Assembly: GCF_000319305.2 (NCBI RefSeq)
Contig: NZ_AMWJ02000001.1
Span: forward strand, 2,953,001-3,017,000
Source: Pseudomonas bharatica CSV86
GTDB lineage: Bacteria > Pseudomonadota > Gammaproteobacteria > Pseudomonadales > Pseudomonadaceae
DNA: 64,000 nucleotides
Direction: 5' to 3'
Shown here one piece after another: positions 49,929-58,095 of the stretch; positions within the stretch are counted from its first letter, which is position 1, and each line of letters begins with the position of its first letter. The position numbers were made by a program, and so were the translations under genes. The notes below the pieces were generated by a model. That model ran no database searches, had not been told where the DNA came from, and saw only the letters and a program-made list of their open reading frames with translations.

Positions 49929-50065
49929 CCACTACGCAACACATAGGGGGTCAGGGTAGATCCGCTACCAACGCCATGCTGCCATCTCAACCATCCGGTT
50001 GATACCACCCGACCGCCATGCCCGGCACCATCACGGCTCCAATCAACAACAACGAGCCATCTCCC

Positions 50066-50884
50066 ATGACCACCCATACCGACTGGATCTCCGTAGGCGC
50101 CCTGGCCGACGGTTTCGCCCCTGAAGCGTTCATCCTGCCGCAACTGGCCGAACTGGCCGGGCAGCGCATGACCCTCAATTTCGCCAATGGCTGGTCCATC
50201 GAGCACCGCTTCGACGCCGAACAACTGCACTGGCACGCCGCCGACGGTCACTCCAGCGGCAGCGCACCCTACCGCGCTACCTCGGTGCGCACAGGGATAG
50301 TGCTGGTGGACTTCCTCAAGACCGAGAACGGCCAGACCTGGTCGATTTCCCTGGTACTCGACACCCTGAGCCAGTCATTCACCGCGGTAATCGGCAGCAT
50401 GCCCGAGGCCGAGGAAACCCGGGAAGGCATGTTCCACCGCGCCCTGGCCGGCAAGCCGCTGACCTGCGTCGACGCGCAATTCCTCCACGGCACCCTTGAC
50501 CGCCCCTGGCAGGAAGGCGCCTGCCCGCATGTACCGACCGCCGAGCTGGTGGGTATCCGCAACCTGTATCGCTACAGCCCGACCGAGGAATACGAACACA
50601 TCTACCTCAACGAGAACTTCTATACCTGGCAGTGCCTCAAGGGCGTCGAGCAGGGCCTGTGCGACACCGACCGCTGCCACTACTACAAGATCGCCGATGA
50701 GCTGTACCTGTTCGTCTGGCGTGAAAAGATCATCCCGACCCTGGGCCTGGTGATGATCGACCTGCGCGCCCACCGCAGCGACGGCAAGATCTTCGGCCAT
50801 GCCGAGGGCGGCTTCGAGGCGTTCAGCAACTTCCCGGTGGCGTCGTATTGCAGCCTGATCAACACCACGGTCCACGAAGGATGA
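50066..50884 (+). CDS. MoaF-family protein
   Basis: The protein has 272 residues. It has the two-part MoaF layout with the runs LAGQRMTLNFANGWSIEHRF, LNENFYTWQCLKGVEQGLCD and GLVMIDLRAHRSDGKIFG. MoaF was named in the molybdenum cofactor-linked tyramine/phenylethylamine operon of Klebsiella, but its activity is not settled; the fold is lipocalin-like. The following SDR gene overlaps its stop (ATGA), so the pair forms an operon. No amine-oxidase or molybdopterin genes are near, so the cofactor link is weak here. Confidence 0.82.
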   Translation: MTTHTDWISVGALADGFAPEAFILPQLAELAGQRMTLNFANGWSIEHRFDAEQLHWHAADGHSSGSAPYRATSVRTGIVLVDFLKTENGQTWSISLVLDTLSQSFTAVIGSMPEAEETREGMFHRALAGKPLTCVDAQFLHGTLDRPWQEGACPHVPTAELVGIRNLYRYSPTEEYEHIYLNENFYTWQCLKGVEQGLCDTDRCHYYKIADELYLFVWREKIIPTLGLVMIDLRAHRSDGKIFGHAEGGFEAFSNFPVASYCSLINTTVHEG

Positions 50885-51660
50885 GCCGTTGCGTGCTGGT
50901 GACCGGTGCCGGCAGCGGCATCGGCGAAGCCTGCGCGCGGCGCCTGGCAGCGGCCGGCGACCAGTTGGTGCTGGTTGGCCGGCGCCGCGAGGCGCTTGAA
51001 CGGGTGGCGGACGGCAGCGACGCCCTGGTGCTGGCCGGCGATGCTGCCGACAGCGCCACCTGGCAAGGCTTCGTCGAGCAGATCCGCAAGCGCTTCGGCG
51101 GCCTCGATGCGCTGCTCTGCTGCGCCGGCGGGCATGGCCTCGGCACCGCGCTGGACAGCGACGACGCGGCCTGGGAAGCGGCCATGCGCAGCAACCTGCA
51201 CAGCGCCTTCCACAGCGCCCGTGCGTGCTTGCCGCTACTCATCGAACGGCGCGGCAGTATTGTCCTCCTTGGCTCCATCGCCTCCCTCGCGGCAGGCCCC
51301 GGTGTATGCGGCTACACCACCGCCAAGCATGCGCTGGTGGGGCTTAATCGCTCCCTGGCGCGGGACTACGGGCCGCAGGGGGTGCGGGTCAACTGCGTCT
51401 GCCCGGGCTGGGTACGCACGCCGATGGCCGATGCCGAGATGCAGCCGCTCATGGAGCGGCATGGCGAGGACCTTGACGCCGCCTATGCCCGGGTCACCGC
51501 CGACGTGCCGCTGCGCCGCCCGGCCACGGCGAACGAGATCGCCGCGCTGTGCCAGTTCCTGATCAGCAGCGAGGCGTCGATCATCACCGGGGCGGTGATT
51601 GCCGCGGACGGTGGCTCAACCATCGTCGATGTGCCGACGCTGGCCTTGCAGGGTATTTGA
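50881..51660 (+). CDS. Short-chain dehydrogenase/reductase (MoaF partner)
   Basis: The protein has 259 residues. The coenzyme motif VTGAGSGIGEACARRLAA is at about 7-24, then CCAGG, the catalytic Ser in VLLGSIASLAAG and YTTAK with Tyr and Lys, followed by PGWVRTPMADAEM. The ATG overlaps the MoaF stop. NAD(P)-dependent alcohol/ketone oxidoreductase; substrate unknown. It converges with the aldo/keto reductase gene at 51672, only 11 bp away, with no terminator visible. Confidence 0.88.
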   Translation: MSRCVLVTGAGSGIGEACARRLAAAGDQLVLVGRRREALERVADGSDALVLAGDAADSATWQGFVEQIRKRFGGLDALLCCAGGHGLGTALDSDDAAWEAAMRSNLHSAFHSARACLPLLIERRGSIVLLGSIASLAAGPGVCGYTTAKHALVGLNRSLARDYGPQGVRVNCVCPGWVRTPMADAEMQPLMERHGEDLDAAYARVTADVPLRRPATANEIAALCQFLISSEASIITGAVIAADGGSTIVDVPTLALQGI

Positions 51661-51671
51661 GATCGGTCGCA

Positions 51672-52709
51672 TCAAGGCGCCGGATTCGGCTGCTGCACAT
51701 GGATCGCCTCGATCCCCTTCAACAGCTCCTCGGTCAGCTTCACCTCGACGCTGGCCAGGTTGCTGTGCAACTGCTCCAGGGTGGTGGCGCCGATGATGTT
51801 GCTGGTCACGAACGGCCGGCTGGTGACATAGGCCAGCGCCAATTGCGCCGGATCCACGCCATGGGCCCGGGCCAGCGCCACGTAACCCTGGGTGGCCTTT
51901 TCCACCTGCGGGTTGTTGTAGCGCTGGAAACGATCGAACAGGGTCAGGCGCCCCTTCGATGGTTGCGCGCCGTTCAGGTACTTGCCCGAGAGCACGCCGA
52001 AGGCCAGCGGCGAGTACGCCAGCAGCCCCACCTTCTCGCGAATCGATATTTCCGCCAAGCCAACCTCGTAGCTGCGGTTCAGCAGGCTGTAGGGGTTCTG
52101 GATCGATACCGCGCGCGGCCAGCCACGGGTCTCTGCCAGGTGCAGGAAGCGATGTACGCCCCACGGGGTTTCATTGGACAGGCCGATATGGCGGATCTTG
52201 CCGGCCTTGACCAGGTCGTCCAGCACTTCGAGGGTCTCCTCGATGGCGGTGGGCTCGTCGGTGGCATCGTGCACATAACCCAGTTGGCCGAAGAAGTTGG
52301 CCTGCCGATCCGGCCAGTGCAACTGGTAGAGGTCGAGGTAGTCGGTGTTCAGGCGCTTGAGGCTGTCTTCCAGGGCCGCGGTGATATTGGCCCGGTTCAG
52401 GCGGGCATCGCCGTTGCGGATATGCTCGATACGATGCGGGCCGGCCACCTTGCTCGCCAGGACCCAGTTCTCCCGGCCGCCGAAGCGGGCGAAGTAGTTG
52501 CCGATGATGCGCTCGGTTTCGCCATAGGTCTTCGCGATAGGCGGCACCGGGTACATTTCGGCGGTATCGATGAAGTTGACCCCGGCCTCGCGGGCCACCT
52601 GGATCTGCTCGAAGGCCTCGGCCTCACTGTTCTGCTCACCCCAGGTCATGGTGCCGAGGGCGATGGCGCTGACCTGGATGCCACTGTTGCCGAGTTGACG
52701 CTTTTCCAT
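51672..52709 (-). CDS. Aldo/keto reductase, Tas type (paralogue of 35131)
   Basis: The protein has 345 residues. The tetrad is D48/Y53 in FIDTAEMYP, Lys in VLASKVAG and His in YQLHWPDR. It ends IHVQQPNPAP, almost the same tail as the enzyme at 35131, with which it shares most motifs; the two are paralogues in parallel clusters. It lies downstream of two sulfonate-type binding proteins on the minus strand. NADPH-dependent reduction of a carbonyl is expected. Confidence 0.9.
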   Translation of the reverse strand: MEKRQLGNSGIQVSAIALGTMTWGEQNSEAEAFEQIQVAREAGVNFIDTAEMYPVPPIAKTYGETERIIGNYFARFGGRENWVLASKVAGPHRIEHIRNGDARLNRANITAALEDSLKRLNTDYLDLYQLHWPDRQANFFGQLGYVHDATDEPTAIEETLEVLDDLVKAGKIRHIGLSNETPWGVHRFLHLAETRGWPRAVSIQNPYSLLNRSYEVGLAEISIREKVGLLAYSPLAFGVLSGKYLNGAQPSKGRLTLFDRFQRYNNPQVEKATQGYVALARAHGVDPAQLALAYVTSRPFVTSNIIGATTLEQLHSNLASVEVKLTEELLKGIEAIHVQQPNPAP

Positions 52710-52784
52710 GAAGCACTCCTTTTTAGAAACGGCGAAGCCGCTGGCGCCCCGAACGGCTCCAGCGGCCTGTATCCGGTTACGACT

Positions 52785-53741
52785 TCAACGCGCGACGGGC
52801 TTGAACAGCTCCACGGCGCTGGCGTCGATCTTGCGCGGCAGCAGGCCCTGGGCGAAGAACACATCGGCGATCTGCTGCTGTTCGGCGAGGTTGTCGGCCT
52901 GCACCGGTTGCACATCATAACTGCGTCGACCGTTGGCTTGCTCGACCGTCGCCACATCGAGGTTGCCCCAAAGCGGTCCGAGAACCTTGGCCGCGTCGGT
53001 CGGATGAGCCTTGATCCACTTGCCGGCGCCGCTCAAGGCGGTGAACAGGGTGTTCAGCACCTGCGGGTGGGTCTTGGCGTAATCGCTGGACGCCAGGTAA
53101 TAGCGCTGGTAGTTCGACAGCCCCTGGCCATCGCTCAACACCCGCGCATGCTGCTGGCGCTGGGCGCTGGCGACGAACGGGTCCCAGGTCACCCAGGCAT
53201 CCACCTTGCGGTTCTCGAAGGCCGCGCGGCCATCGGCCGGAATCAGGTAGGCCGGCTGGATGTCGTTGAAGTTCAATCCGGCCTTGGCCAGGGCCTGGAT
53301 CAGTAGGTAGTGGCTGCCGGCCGCCTTGGTCACGGCGATCTTCTTGCCCTTGAGGTCGGCGAGGCTTTTCAGCGGTGAATCCGCCGGTACCAGGATGGCC
53401 TGGGCCAGGGGCGACGGGGTTTCGCGGGCGAAGTAAACCAGCTTGGCGCCCGCCGCCTGGGCGAACACCGGCACGGTGTCGGCCACGTCCGCCGAAACAT
53501 CGACGTTGCCCAGGTTCAGCGCCTCCAGCAGCGGCAGGCCGCTGGCGAACTCGTGCCAGGTAACGTCGATACCCTGGGCCTTGAGGTCTTTCTCCAGGGT
53601 GCCCTGTGCCTTGAGCAGGGTCAGCAGGGTCGAGGATTTCTGGTAACCGATGCGCAGGGTTTCGGCGCTGGCCGTGCCAGCGAGGCTGGCGCCCAGTACC
53701 ACGGCAGCGGCCAGTTGGTAGATGCGTTTGAACGGGATCAT
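52785..53741 (-). CDS. Sulfonate/taurine-type periplasmic binding protein 1
   Basis: The protein has 318 residues and a signal peptide ending AGTASAE. It is of the SsuA/TauA family: TLRIGYQKSSTLLTLLKAQG, LPLLEALNLGNVDVSADVAD, and AAFENRKVDAWVTWDPFVAS. The same module serves sulfonates, sulfate esters and some nitrogen compounds. It is 18 bp downstream of a second, related binding protein and has no permease or ATPase nearby, so it must use a transporter encoded elsewhere. Confidence 0.9.
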   Translation of the reverse strand: MIPFKRIYQLAAAVVLGASLAGTASAETLRIGYQKSSTLLTLLKAQGTLEKDLKAQGIDVTWHEFASGLPLLEALNLGNVDVSADVADTVPVFAQAAGAKLVYFARETPSPLAQAILVPADSPLKSLADLKGKKIAVTKAAGSHYLLIQALAKAGLNFNDIQPAYLIPADGRAAFENRKVDAWVTWDPFVASAQRQQHARVLSDGQGLSNYQRYYLASSDYAKTHPQVLNTLFTALSGAGKWIKAHPTDAAKVLGPLWGNLDVATVEQANGRRSYDVQPVQADNLAEQQQIADVFFAQGLLPRKIDASAVELFKPVAR

Positions 53742-53759
53742 GGGTGCAGGCTCCGGAAT

Positions 53760-54737
53760 TCAGGGCTTCTGGTTCAGTTGCTGGGTCAGTTGTACGGTGG
53801 CCGGCAATACGAAGCCGCTGGCGAAGGTCGGGGCTACGTCGAGGCGGCCGGCGATCAGGCCGTGGGCCTGGTAGAAATCGGCAGTCTCCTGTTGCTCGGC
53901 GACGGTTTGCGCATCCACTGCCTGCCAGTGCAGTTTGCGCCGCTCGAATTGCAGGCGTGCGGCGTCCACCGGGAAGCCGATGATCTGCGCCAGGGTCTTC
54001 GAGTAGCTGTCGAGGTTGTGGTAAGCCCAGTCCTGGGCCTTGGCCAGGCGCGTGAGGTAATCCTGCAGGGCCTCGCGCCGGGCCGGATCGGCCAGGGCCT
54101 TGTCGGTGGCGGCGAGGAAACCGTTGCCGCTGGACAGGCCGCGGCCATTGACCAGCACCCGGCCCTGCCCGCTCAGTTCGGACAACGCGGTGTAGGGCTC
54201 CCAGGTGGCCCAGGCATCCACCGAGCCATTGGCCAGGGCGACCTTGGCATCCACCGGGCCGAGGAAGCGGAATTCCACGTCCTTCTCGCTGAGGCCGGCG
54301 CTGACCAGGGCTTTCAGGGCAATGTGATGGCCGATGGAGCCGCGCCCCGTGGCGATGCGCTTGCCCTTGAGGTCCGCCGCGCTTTTCAGTGGCGAATCGG
54401 GCCGCACCAGCACTGCGGTGCCATAGGCGTCCGACTTGTTCACCGCGATGGCCTTGACCTGCGCTCCGGAAGCCAGGGCGAACAGCAGCGGCGCATCACC
54501 GATGATGCCGGCATCGATGGCCCCGGCATTCAACGCTTCGGCCAGGGGCGCGGCGGCAGGGAATTCGGCCCAGCGGATATCGTAGGGCAGGTCCTTGAGA
54601 CCGTCGGCGGCTTCCAGCTGGGCGCGCATATTGCCTTTCTGGTCGCCGATGCGCAGTTCGAGACGGTCGGCGGCAAGGGCCGGGCCGGACAGCAGCAAGG
54701 CCGCTCCGAGGGCCAGGATTCGGGTGAAGGGGATCAT
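53760..54737 (-). CDS. Sulfonate/taurine-type periplasmic binding protein 2
   Basis: The protein has 325 residues with a signal peptide (LALGAALLLSGPALAADR). Family marks are LRIGDQKGNMRAQLEAADGL, APLAEALNAGAIDAGIIGDA and VALANGSVDAWATWEPYTAL. It is the first gene of a minus-strand run with binding protein 1 and the aldo/keto reductase. It is about half-identical in pattern to its neighbour, so the pair probably arose by duplication and binds related ligands. Divergent from the flavoprotein gene at 54982 across a 244-bp promoter region. Confidence 0.9.
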   Translation of the reverse strand: MIPFTRILALGAALLLSGPALAADRLELRIGDQKGNMRAQLEAADGLKDLPYDIRWAEFPAAAPLAEALNAGAIDAGIIGDAPLLFALASGAQVKAIAVNKSDAYGTAVLVRPDSPLKSAADLKGKRIATGRGSIGHHIALKALVSAGLSEKDVEFRFLGPVDAKVALANGSVDAWATWEPYTALSELSGQGRVLVNGRGLSSGNGFLAATDKALADPARREALQDYLTRLAKAQDWAYHNLDSYSKTLAQIIGFPVDAARLQFERRKLHWQAVDAQTVAEQQETADFYQAHGLIAGRLDVAPTFASGFVLPATVQLTQQLNQKP

Positions 54738-54981
54738 CGCGACGCTCCTTGAGGCTGGATCTCAGCCTGTTGTCAGGTTCCGGGTTCCATCCGCTGTGCG
54801 ACGCGGAATGTAGGCCGACTGTAGCGAGTCGCGAATAATCAGTGAAATGCATTTTGGTCATAACCTAATATGCGAACAATTTTTCAATCCCGTGATTAGC
54901 TTAGAACCAGAAAGAATTTTACAGAGGCACTCTCCACGCATACGGTCATAAGCCCTGCCGTCTTATGCAAATGAGTGCCTG
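54738..54981. promoter_or_regulatory. Divergent promoter region with repeated GGTCATAA and an inverted repeat
   Basis: It includes GGTCATAA at 54856-54863 and 54944-54951, and CATAAG-n9-CTTATG at 54947-54967. The stretch 54835-54935 is AT-rich. These may be sites of a sulfur-starvation regulator of the CysB/Cbl/LysR type; no regulator gene is present in the cluster. Confidence 0.35.
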
Positions 54982-56166
54982 ATGAGCCAGTCTTCCGCCA
55001 ATACCGTTCCGCTGCACCGGCCGACGCCGCCTGACGATGCCCTGGACCCGGTCCTTGCCATCATTACCCGCGAACTGGCTGCCAGCGCCGCCGGTTTCGA
55101 CCGCAGCGGCGAATTTCCCGCCGCCAACTTCGCGCTGCTGCAGCGCCATGGCCTGCTCGGCCTGACCGTGCCGAAAAGCCTGGGCGGTGGAGGTGCCGAC
55201 CTGCCGACGGCGCGCAAAGTGGTTGCGGCGGTGGCCAAGGGCGAGCCGTCCACCGCGCTGATCCTGGTGATGCAGTACCTCCAGCACTTCCGCCTGCAGG
55301 ACGACCAGCGCTGGCCGGCGCACCTGCGCGAGCGCCTGGCCCGCGAGGCCGTGGAGAAAGGTGCGCTGATCAATGCCTTCCGCGTCGAACCCGAACTGGG
55401 CACCCCGGCCCGCGGCGGCCTGCCGGCAACCGTGGCACGACGTACCGCCGAAGGTTGGCGACTGTCCGGCACCAAGCTCTACTCCACCGGCAGCCATGGC
55501 CTGGAGTGGTACCTGGTGTGGGGCCGCAGCGACGATGCCGACCCGCTGGTGGGCGGCTTCCTGGTGCACAAGGACAGCCCGGGCATCCGCATCGTCGATG
55601 AATGGGATCACCTCGGCATGCGCGCCACCTGCAGCCACCGGGTGGAGTTCGACGACGTGCTGCTGCCGCTGGACCACGCCGTCGCGGTCAGCCCGGCCAG
55701 CGCGCCACGCCCGGAGCTGGACGGCGAGAGCCTGGTATGGATGTCGGTGCTGCTGTCGAGCATCTATGACGCGGTGGCCCAGGCGGCCCGCGACTGGCTG
55801 GTGACCTTCCTGCGCGAGCGCACCCCGTCCAACCTCGGCCAGCCGCTGGCCAGCCTGCCGCGCTTCCAGGAGCGGGTCGGGCGCATCGATACCCTGCTCT
55901 TCGCCAACCGCAACCTGCTCGATTCCGCCGCTGCCGGCCTGGTCCCGGCGCAGAACGCCGGCCAGCTCAAGCAACTGGTGACGCAGAACGCCATCCAGGC
56001 GGTGGAACTGGCCATCGAGGCCACCGGCAACCCCGGCCTGTCGCGCCATAACCCGCTGGAACGGCATTACCGCGACGTGCTGTGCAGTCGCGTCCACACC
56101 CCGCAGGACGACGTGGTGTTCCATGGCACCGGTCGTGCAGCCCTCGATGCAGGAGTCGCCCAATGA
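54982..56166 (+). CDS. SfnB/DszC-like flavoprotein (acyl-CoA dehydrogenase fold)
   Basis: The protein has 394 residues. It has LLGLTVPKSLGGGGADLPTA, LSGTKLYSTGSHGLEWYLVW and the tail GNPGLSRHNPLERHYRDVLC of the flavin monooxygenase-like branch of the acyl-CoA dehydrogenase fold, as in SfnB and DszC. It heads a plus-strand operon with a D-2-hydroxyacid dehydrogenase (ATGA overlap at 56163) and a class II aldolase. It is related in fold and context to the enzyme at 37527. FMN/FAD-dependent attack on a sulfur- or nitrogen-containing compound is likely, but not shown. Confidence 0.88.
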   Translation: MSQSSANTVPLHRPTPPDDALDPVLAIITRELAASAAGFDRSGEFPAANFALLQRHGLLGLTVPKSLGGGGADLPTARKVVAAVAKGEPSTALILVMQYLQHFRLQDDQRWPAHLRERLAREAVEKGALINAFRVEPELGTPARGGLPATVARRTAEGWRLSGTKLYSTGSHGLEWYLVWGRSDDADPLVGGFLVHKDSPGIRIVDEWDHLGMRATCSHRVEFDDVLLPLDHAVAVSPASAPRPELDGESLVWMSVLLSSIYDAVAQAARDWLVTFLRERTPSNLGQPLASLPRFQERVGRIDTLLFANRNLLDSAAAGLVPAQNAGQLKQLVTQNAIQAVELAIEATGNPGLSRHNPLERHYRDVLCSRVHTPQDDVVFHGTGRAALDAGVAQ

Positions 56167-57107
56167 GCACCGTGAGCGTGATCGCCAGCCAGCTGGATGA
56201 GCAGGCCAATGAATTCATCCGTCAGCAATTGCCCGGCCACCGGGTTCTGGACCTGAGTCCGGAGCAGTTCCATGCCGAGCGTGCCGACGTGGTGATCCTG
56301 CGCCCGGTCAACGTCCGTGGCCGCCGGGTCGATGAAGCGCCGCGCGGTTGGCCCTGGTCGCTGCGCTGGGTGCAATTGGTGTCGTCGGGGATCGACTTCT
56401 ACCCCGACTGGCTGTTCCAGGGCCCGCCGGTGACCAGCGGCAAGGGCAGCAACGCCGAACAGGTGGCCGAGTTCGCCCTGGCGGCGATCTTCTCCGCTGC
56501 CAAGCAGCTGCCTGACATCTGGGTCAAGGACGACGACTGGCACTTCACCTCGTTGCAGCCGGTTCGCGGCAAGACCCTGGGCATTCTCGGCCTGGGCAGC
56601 ATTGGCAAGAGCCTTGCGGCCAAGGCCACGGCGCTGGGCCTGCGGGTAATCGCCCTGGGTCGTCCGGGCCAGCCACTCGAAGCCGTTGTACCGGTGGAAG
56701 CGGTAGCGGACATCCATCAACTATTCGCCGAGTCCGATCACCTGGTGCTCGCCGCGCCGCTGACCGCCCAGACCCGCGGCATCATCGGCCGCGAGGTGCT
56801 GGCCAGTGCCAAGCCGGGCCTGCACCTGATCAATATCGCCCGTGGCGGCCTGCTCGACCAGCAGGCGCTGCTCGAAGCGCTGGACGCCGGACGCATCGGT
56901 CGGGCCACCCTGGACGTCACCGAACCCGAGCCGCTGCCGGCGGGTCACCCGTTGTACAGCGACCCGCGGGTGTTCATCTCGCCGCACACCTGCGCCCTTT
57001 CCACCGACGGGGTGCGCGGCTTCGCCGTGGACTTCGTCGAGAACTTCCGCCGCTATCACCAGGGCCAACCGCTGCGCAACCTGGTGGATCACCAGCGCGG
57101 CTACTGA
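56163..57107 (+). CDS. D-2-hydroxyacid dehydrogenase family protein
   Basis: The protein has 314 residues. The NAD-binding motif is GLGSIG (143-148). Catalytic residues are R227 (NIARGGLLD), E256 (DVTEPEPLP) and H275 (SPHTC). The fold is that of glyoxylate/hydroxypyruvate and phosphoglycerate dehydrogenases. The ATG overlaps the flavoprotein stop. It reduces a 2-oxoacid or oxidises a D-2-hydroxyacid, most likely an intermediate shared with the class II aldolase gene 22 bp downstream. Confidence 0.9.
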   Translation: MSTVSVIASQLDEQANEFIRQQLPGHRVLDLSPEQFHAERADVVILRPVNVRGRRVDEAPRGWPWSLRWVQLVSSGIDFYPDWLFQGPPVTSGKGSNAEQVAEFALAAIFSAAKQLPDIWVKDDDWHFTSLQPVRGKTLGILGLGSIGKSLAAKATALGLRVIALGRPGQPLEAVVPVEAVADIHQLFAESDHLVLAAPLTAQTRGIIGREVLASAKPGLHLINIARGGLLDQQALLEALDAGRIGRATLDVTEPEPLPAGHPLYSDPRVFISPHTCALSTDGVRGFAVDFVENFRRYHQGQPLRNLVDHQRGY

Positions 57108-57129
57108 TCGTCTTCTTGGGAGTACTGCA

Positions 57130-57930
57130 ATGACTGCCGTTTCCGCTCTAACCGTCAAATCCGATCTCGACAGCGTGCGCCAGCGGGTCAGCGCCGAGGA
57201 ATGGGAGGTCCGGGTCAAGCTCGCTGCCGCCTATCGCCTGGCCGCGCTGTTTCGCTGGACCGACCACATCTACACGCACTTCTCGGCCCGGGTGCCGGGG
57301 CCGGAGGAGCATTTCCTGATCAATGCCTTCGGCTTGCTGTTCGATGAAATCACCGCCTCCAACCTGGTCAAGGTGGATGTCAACGGCACCCTCATCGACG
57401 ACCCGCTGGGCCTGGGCATCAACCAGGCCGGCTATGTGATCCACAGCGCCATCCACCGCGCCCGCCCGGACCTCAAGGCGGTGCTGCACACCCATACCCG
57501 CGACGGAGCGGCGGTGTCGGCGCAGCGCGACGGGCTGCTGCCTCTGTCCCAGCACGCCCTGGCGTACTACAGCCGGGTGGCGTACCACACCTATGAAGGC
57601 GTGGCCCTGGACCTGGACGAGCAGGAGCGGCTGGTGGCCCACCTGGGCGAGAGCAATATCCTGATCCTGCGCAACCATGGGCTGCTGACCGGTGGCATCA
57701 GCGTCGAACATGCGTTCCGCGAACTGCACGGGCTGGAGCGCGCCTGCAATATCCAGATCGCGGCCCAGGCCGGCGGCAACGCCGACCTGCTGTTCGCCCC
57801 GGAGGCGGCGATCGAGAAGGTCAAGCAGCAGACGGCGGCGTTCATCGATGGCAACGGCCCCGGAATCCAGCGGCATTGGGATGCGTTGATCCGGCAGTTG
57901 GATCGCGAAGGAGATGATTACAAACACTAA
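57130..57930 (+). CDS. Class II aldolase/adducin-family protein
   Basis: The protein has 266 residues. Metal ligands H120 and H122 (LHTHTRDG) and H183 (LRNHGLLTGG) are present, and E73 (FDEITASNLVKVD) matches the catalytic Glu of the family. The GLLFDEITASNLVKVDVNGT run is that of the small aldolases near transport and oxidation genes in Pseudomonas, for which a retro-aldol or decarboxylase-like role is proposed. It ends the operon begun at 54982 and is followed by a REP pair. Substrate unknown. Confidence 0.88.
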   Translation: MTAVSALTVKSDLDSVRQRVSAEEWEVRVKLAAAYRLAALFRWTDHIYTHFSARVPGPEEHFLINAFGLLFDEITASNLVKVDVNGTLIDDPLGLGINQAGYVIHSAIHRARPDLKAVLHTHTRDGAAVSAQRDGLLPLSQHALAYYSRVAYHTYEGVALDLDEQERLVAHLGESNILILRNHGLLTGGISVEHAFRELHGLERACNIQIAAQAGGNADLLFAPEAAIEKVKQQTAAFIDGNGPGIQRHWDALIRQLDREGDDYKH

Positions 57931-58026
57931 GGGCCTCATCGCTGGCAAGCCAGCTCCCACAGGGTCAGCACAGTCCGGAAGACATGTGCAGTACCTGTGG
58001 GAGCTGGCTTGCCAGCGATTGGCCCT
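57931..58026. repeat. REP inverted pair
   Basis: GGGCCTCATCGCTGGCAAGC and complement with a linker of about 40 bp, starting just after the aldolase stop. The next gene, the TonB receptor, follows on the same strand. Confidence 0.9.
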
Positions 58027-58095
58027 CAGCCTCACCAAACAACCCACTGACCGACCCCACTCAGGGAGGAAAACCCCAAAAAGCAGGATGCCAAC

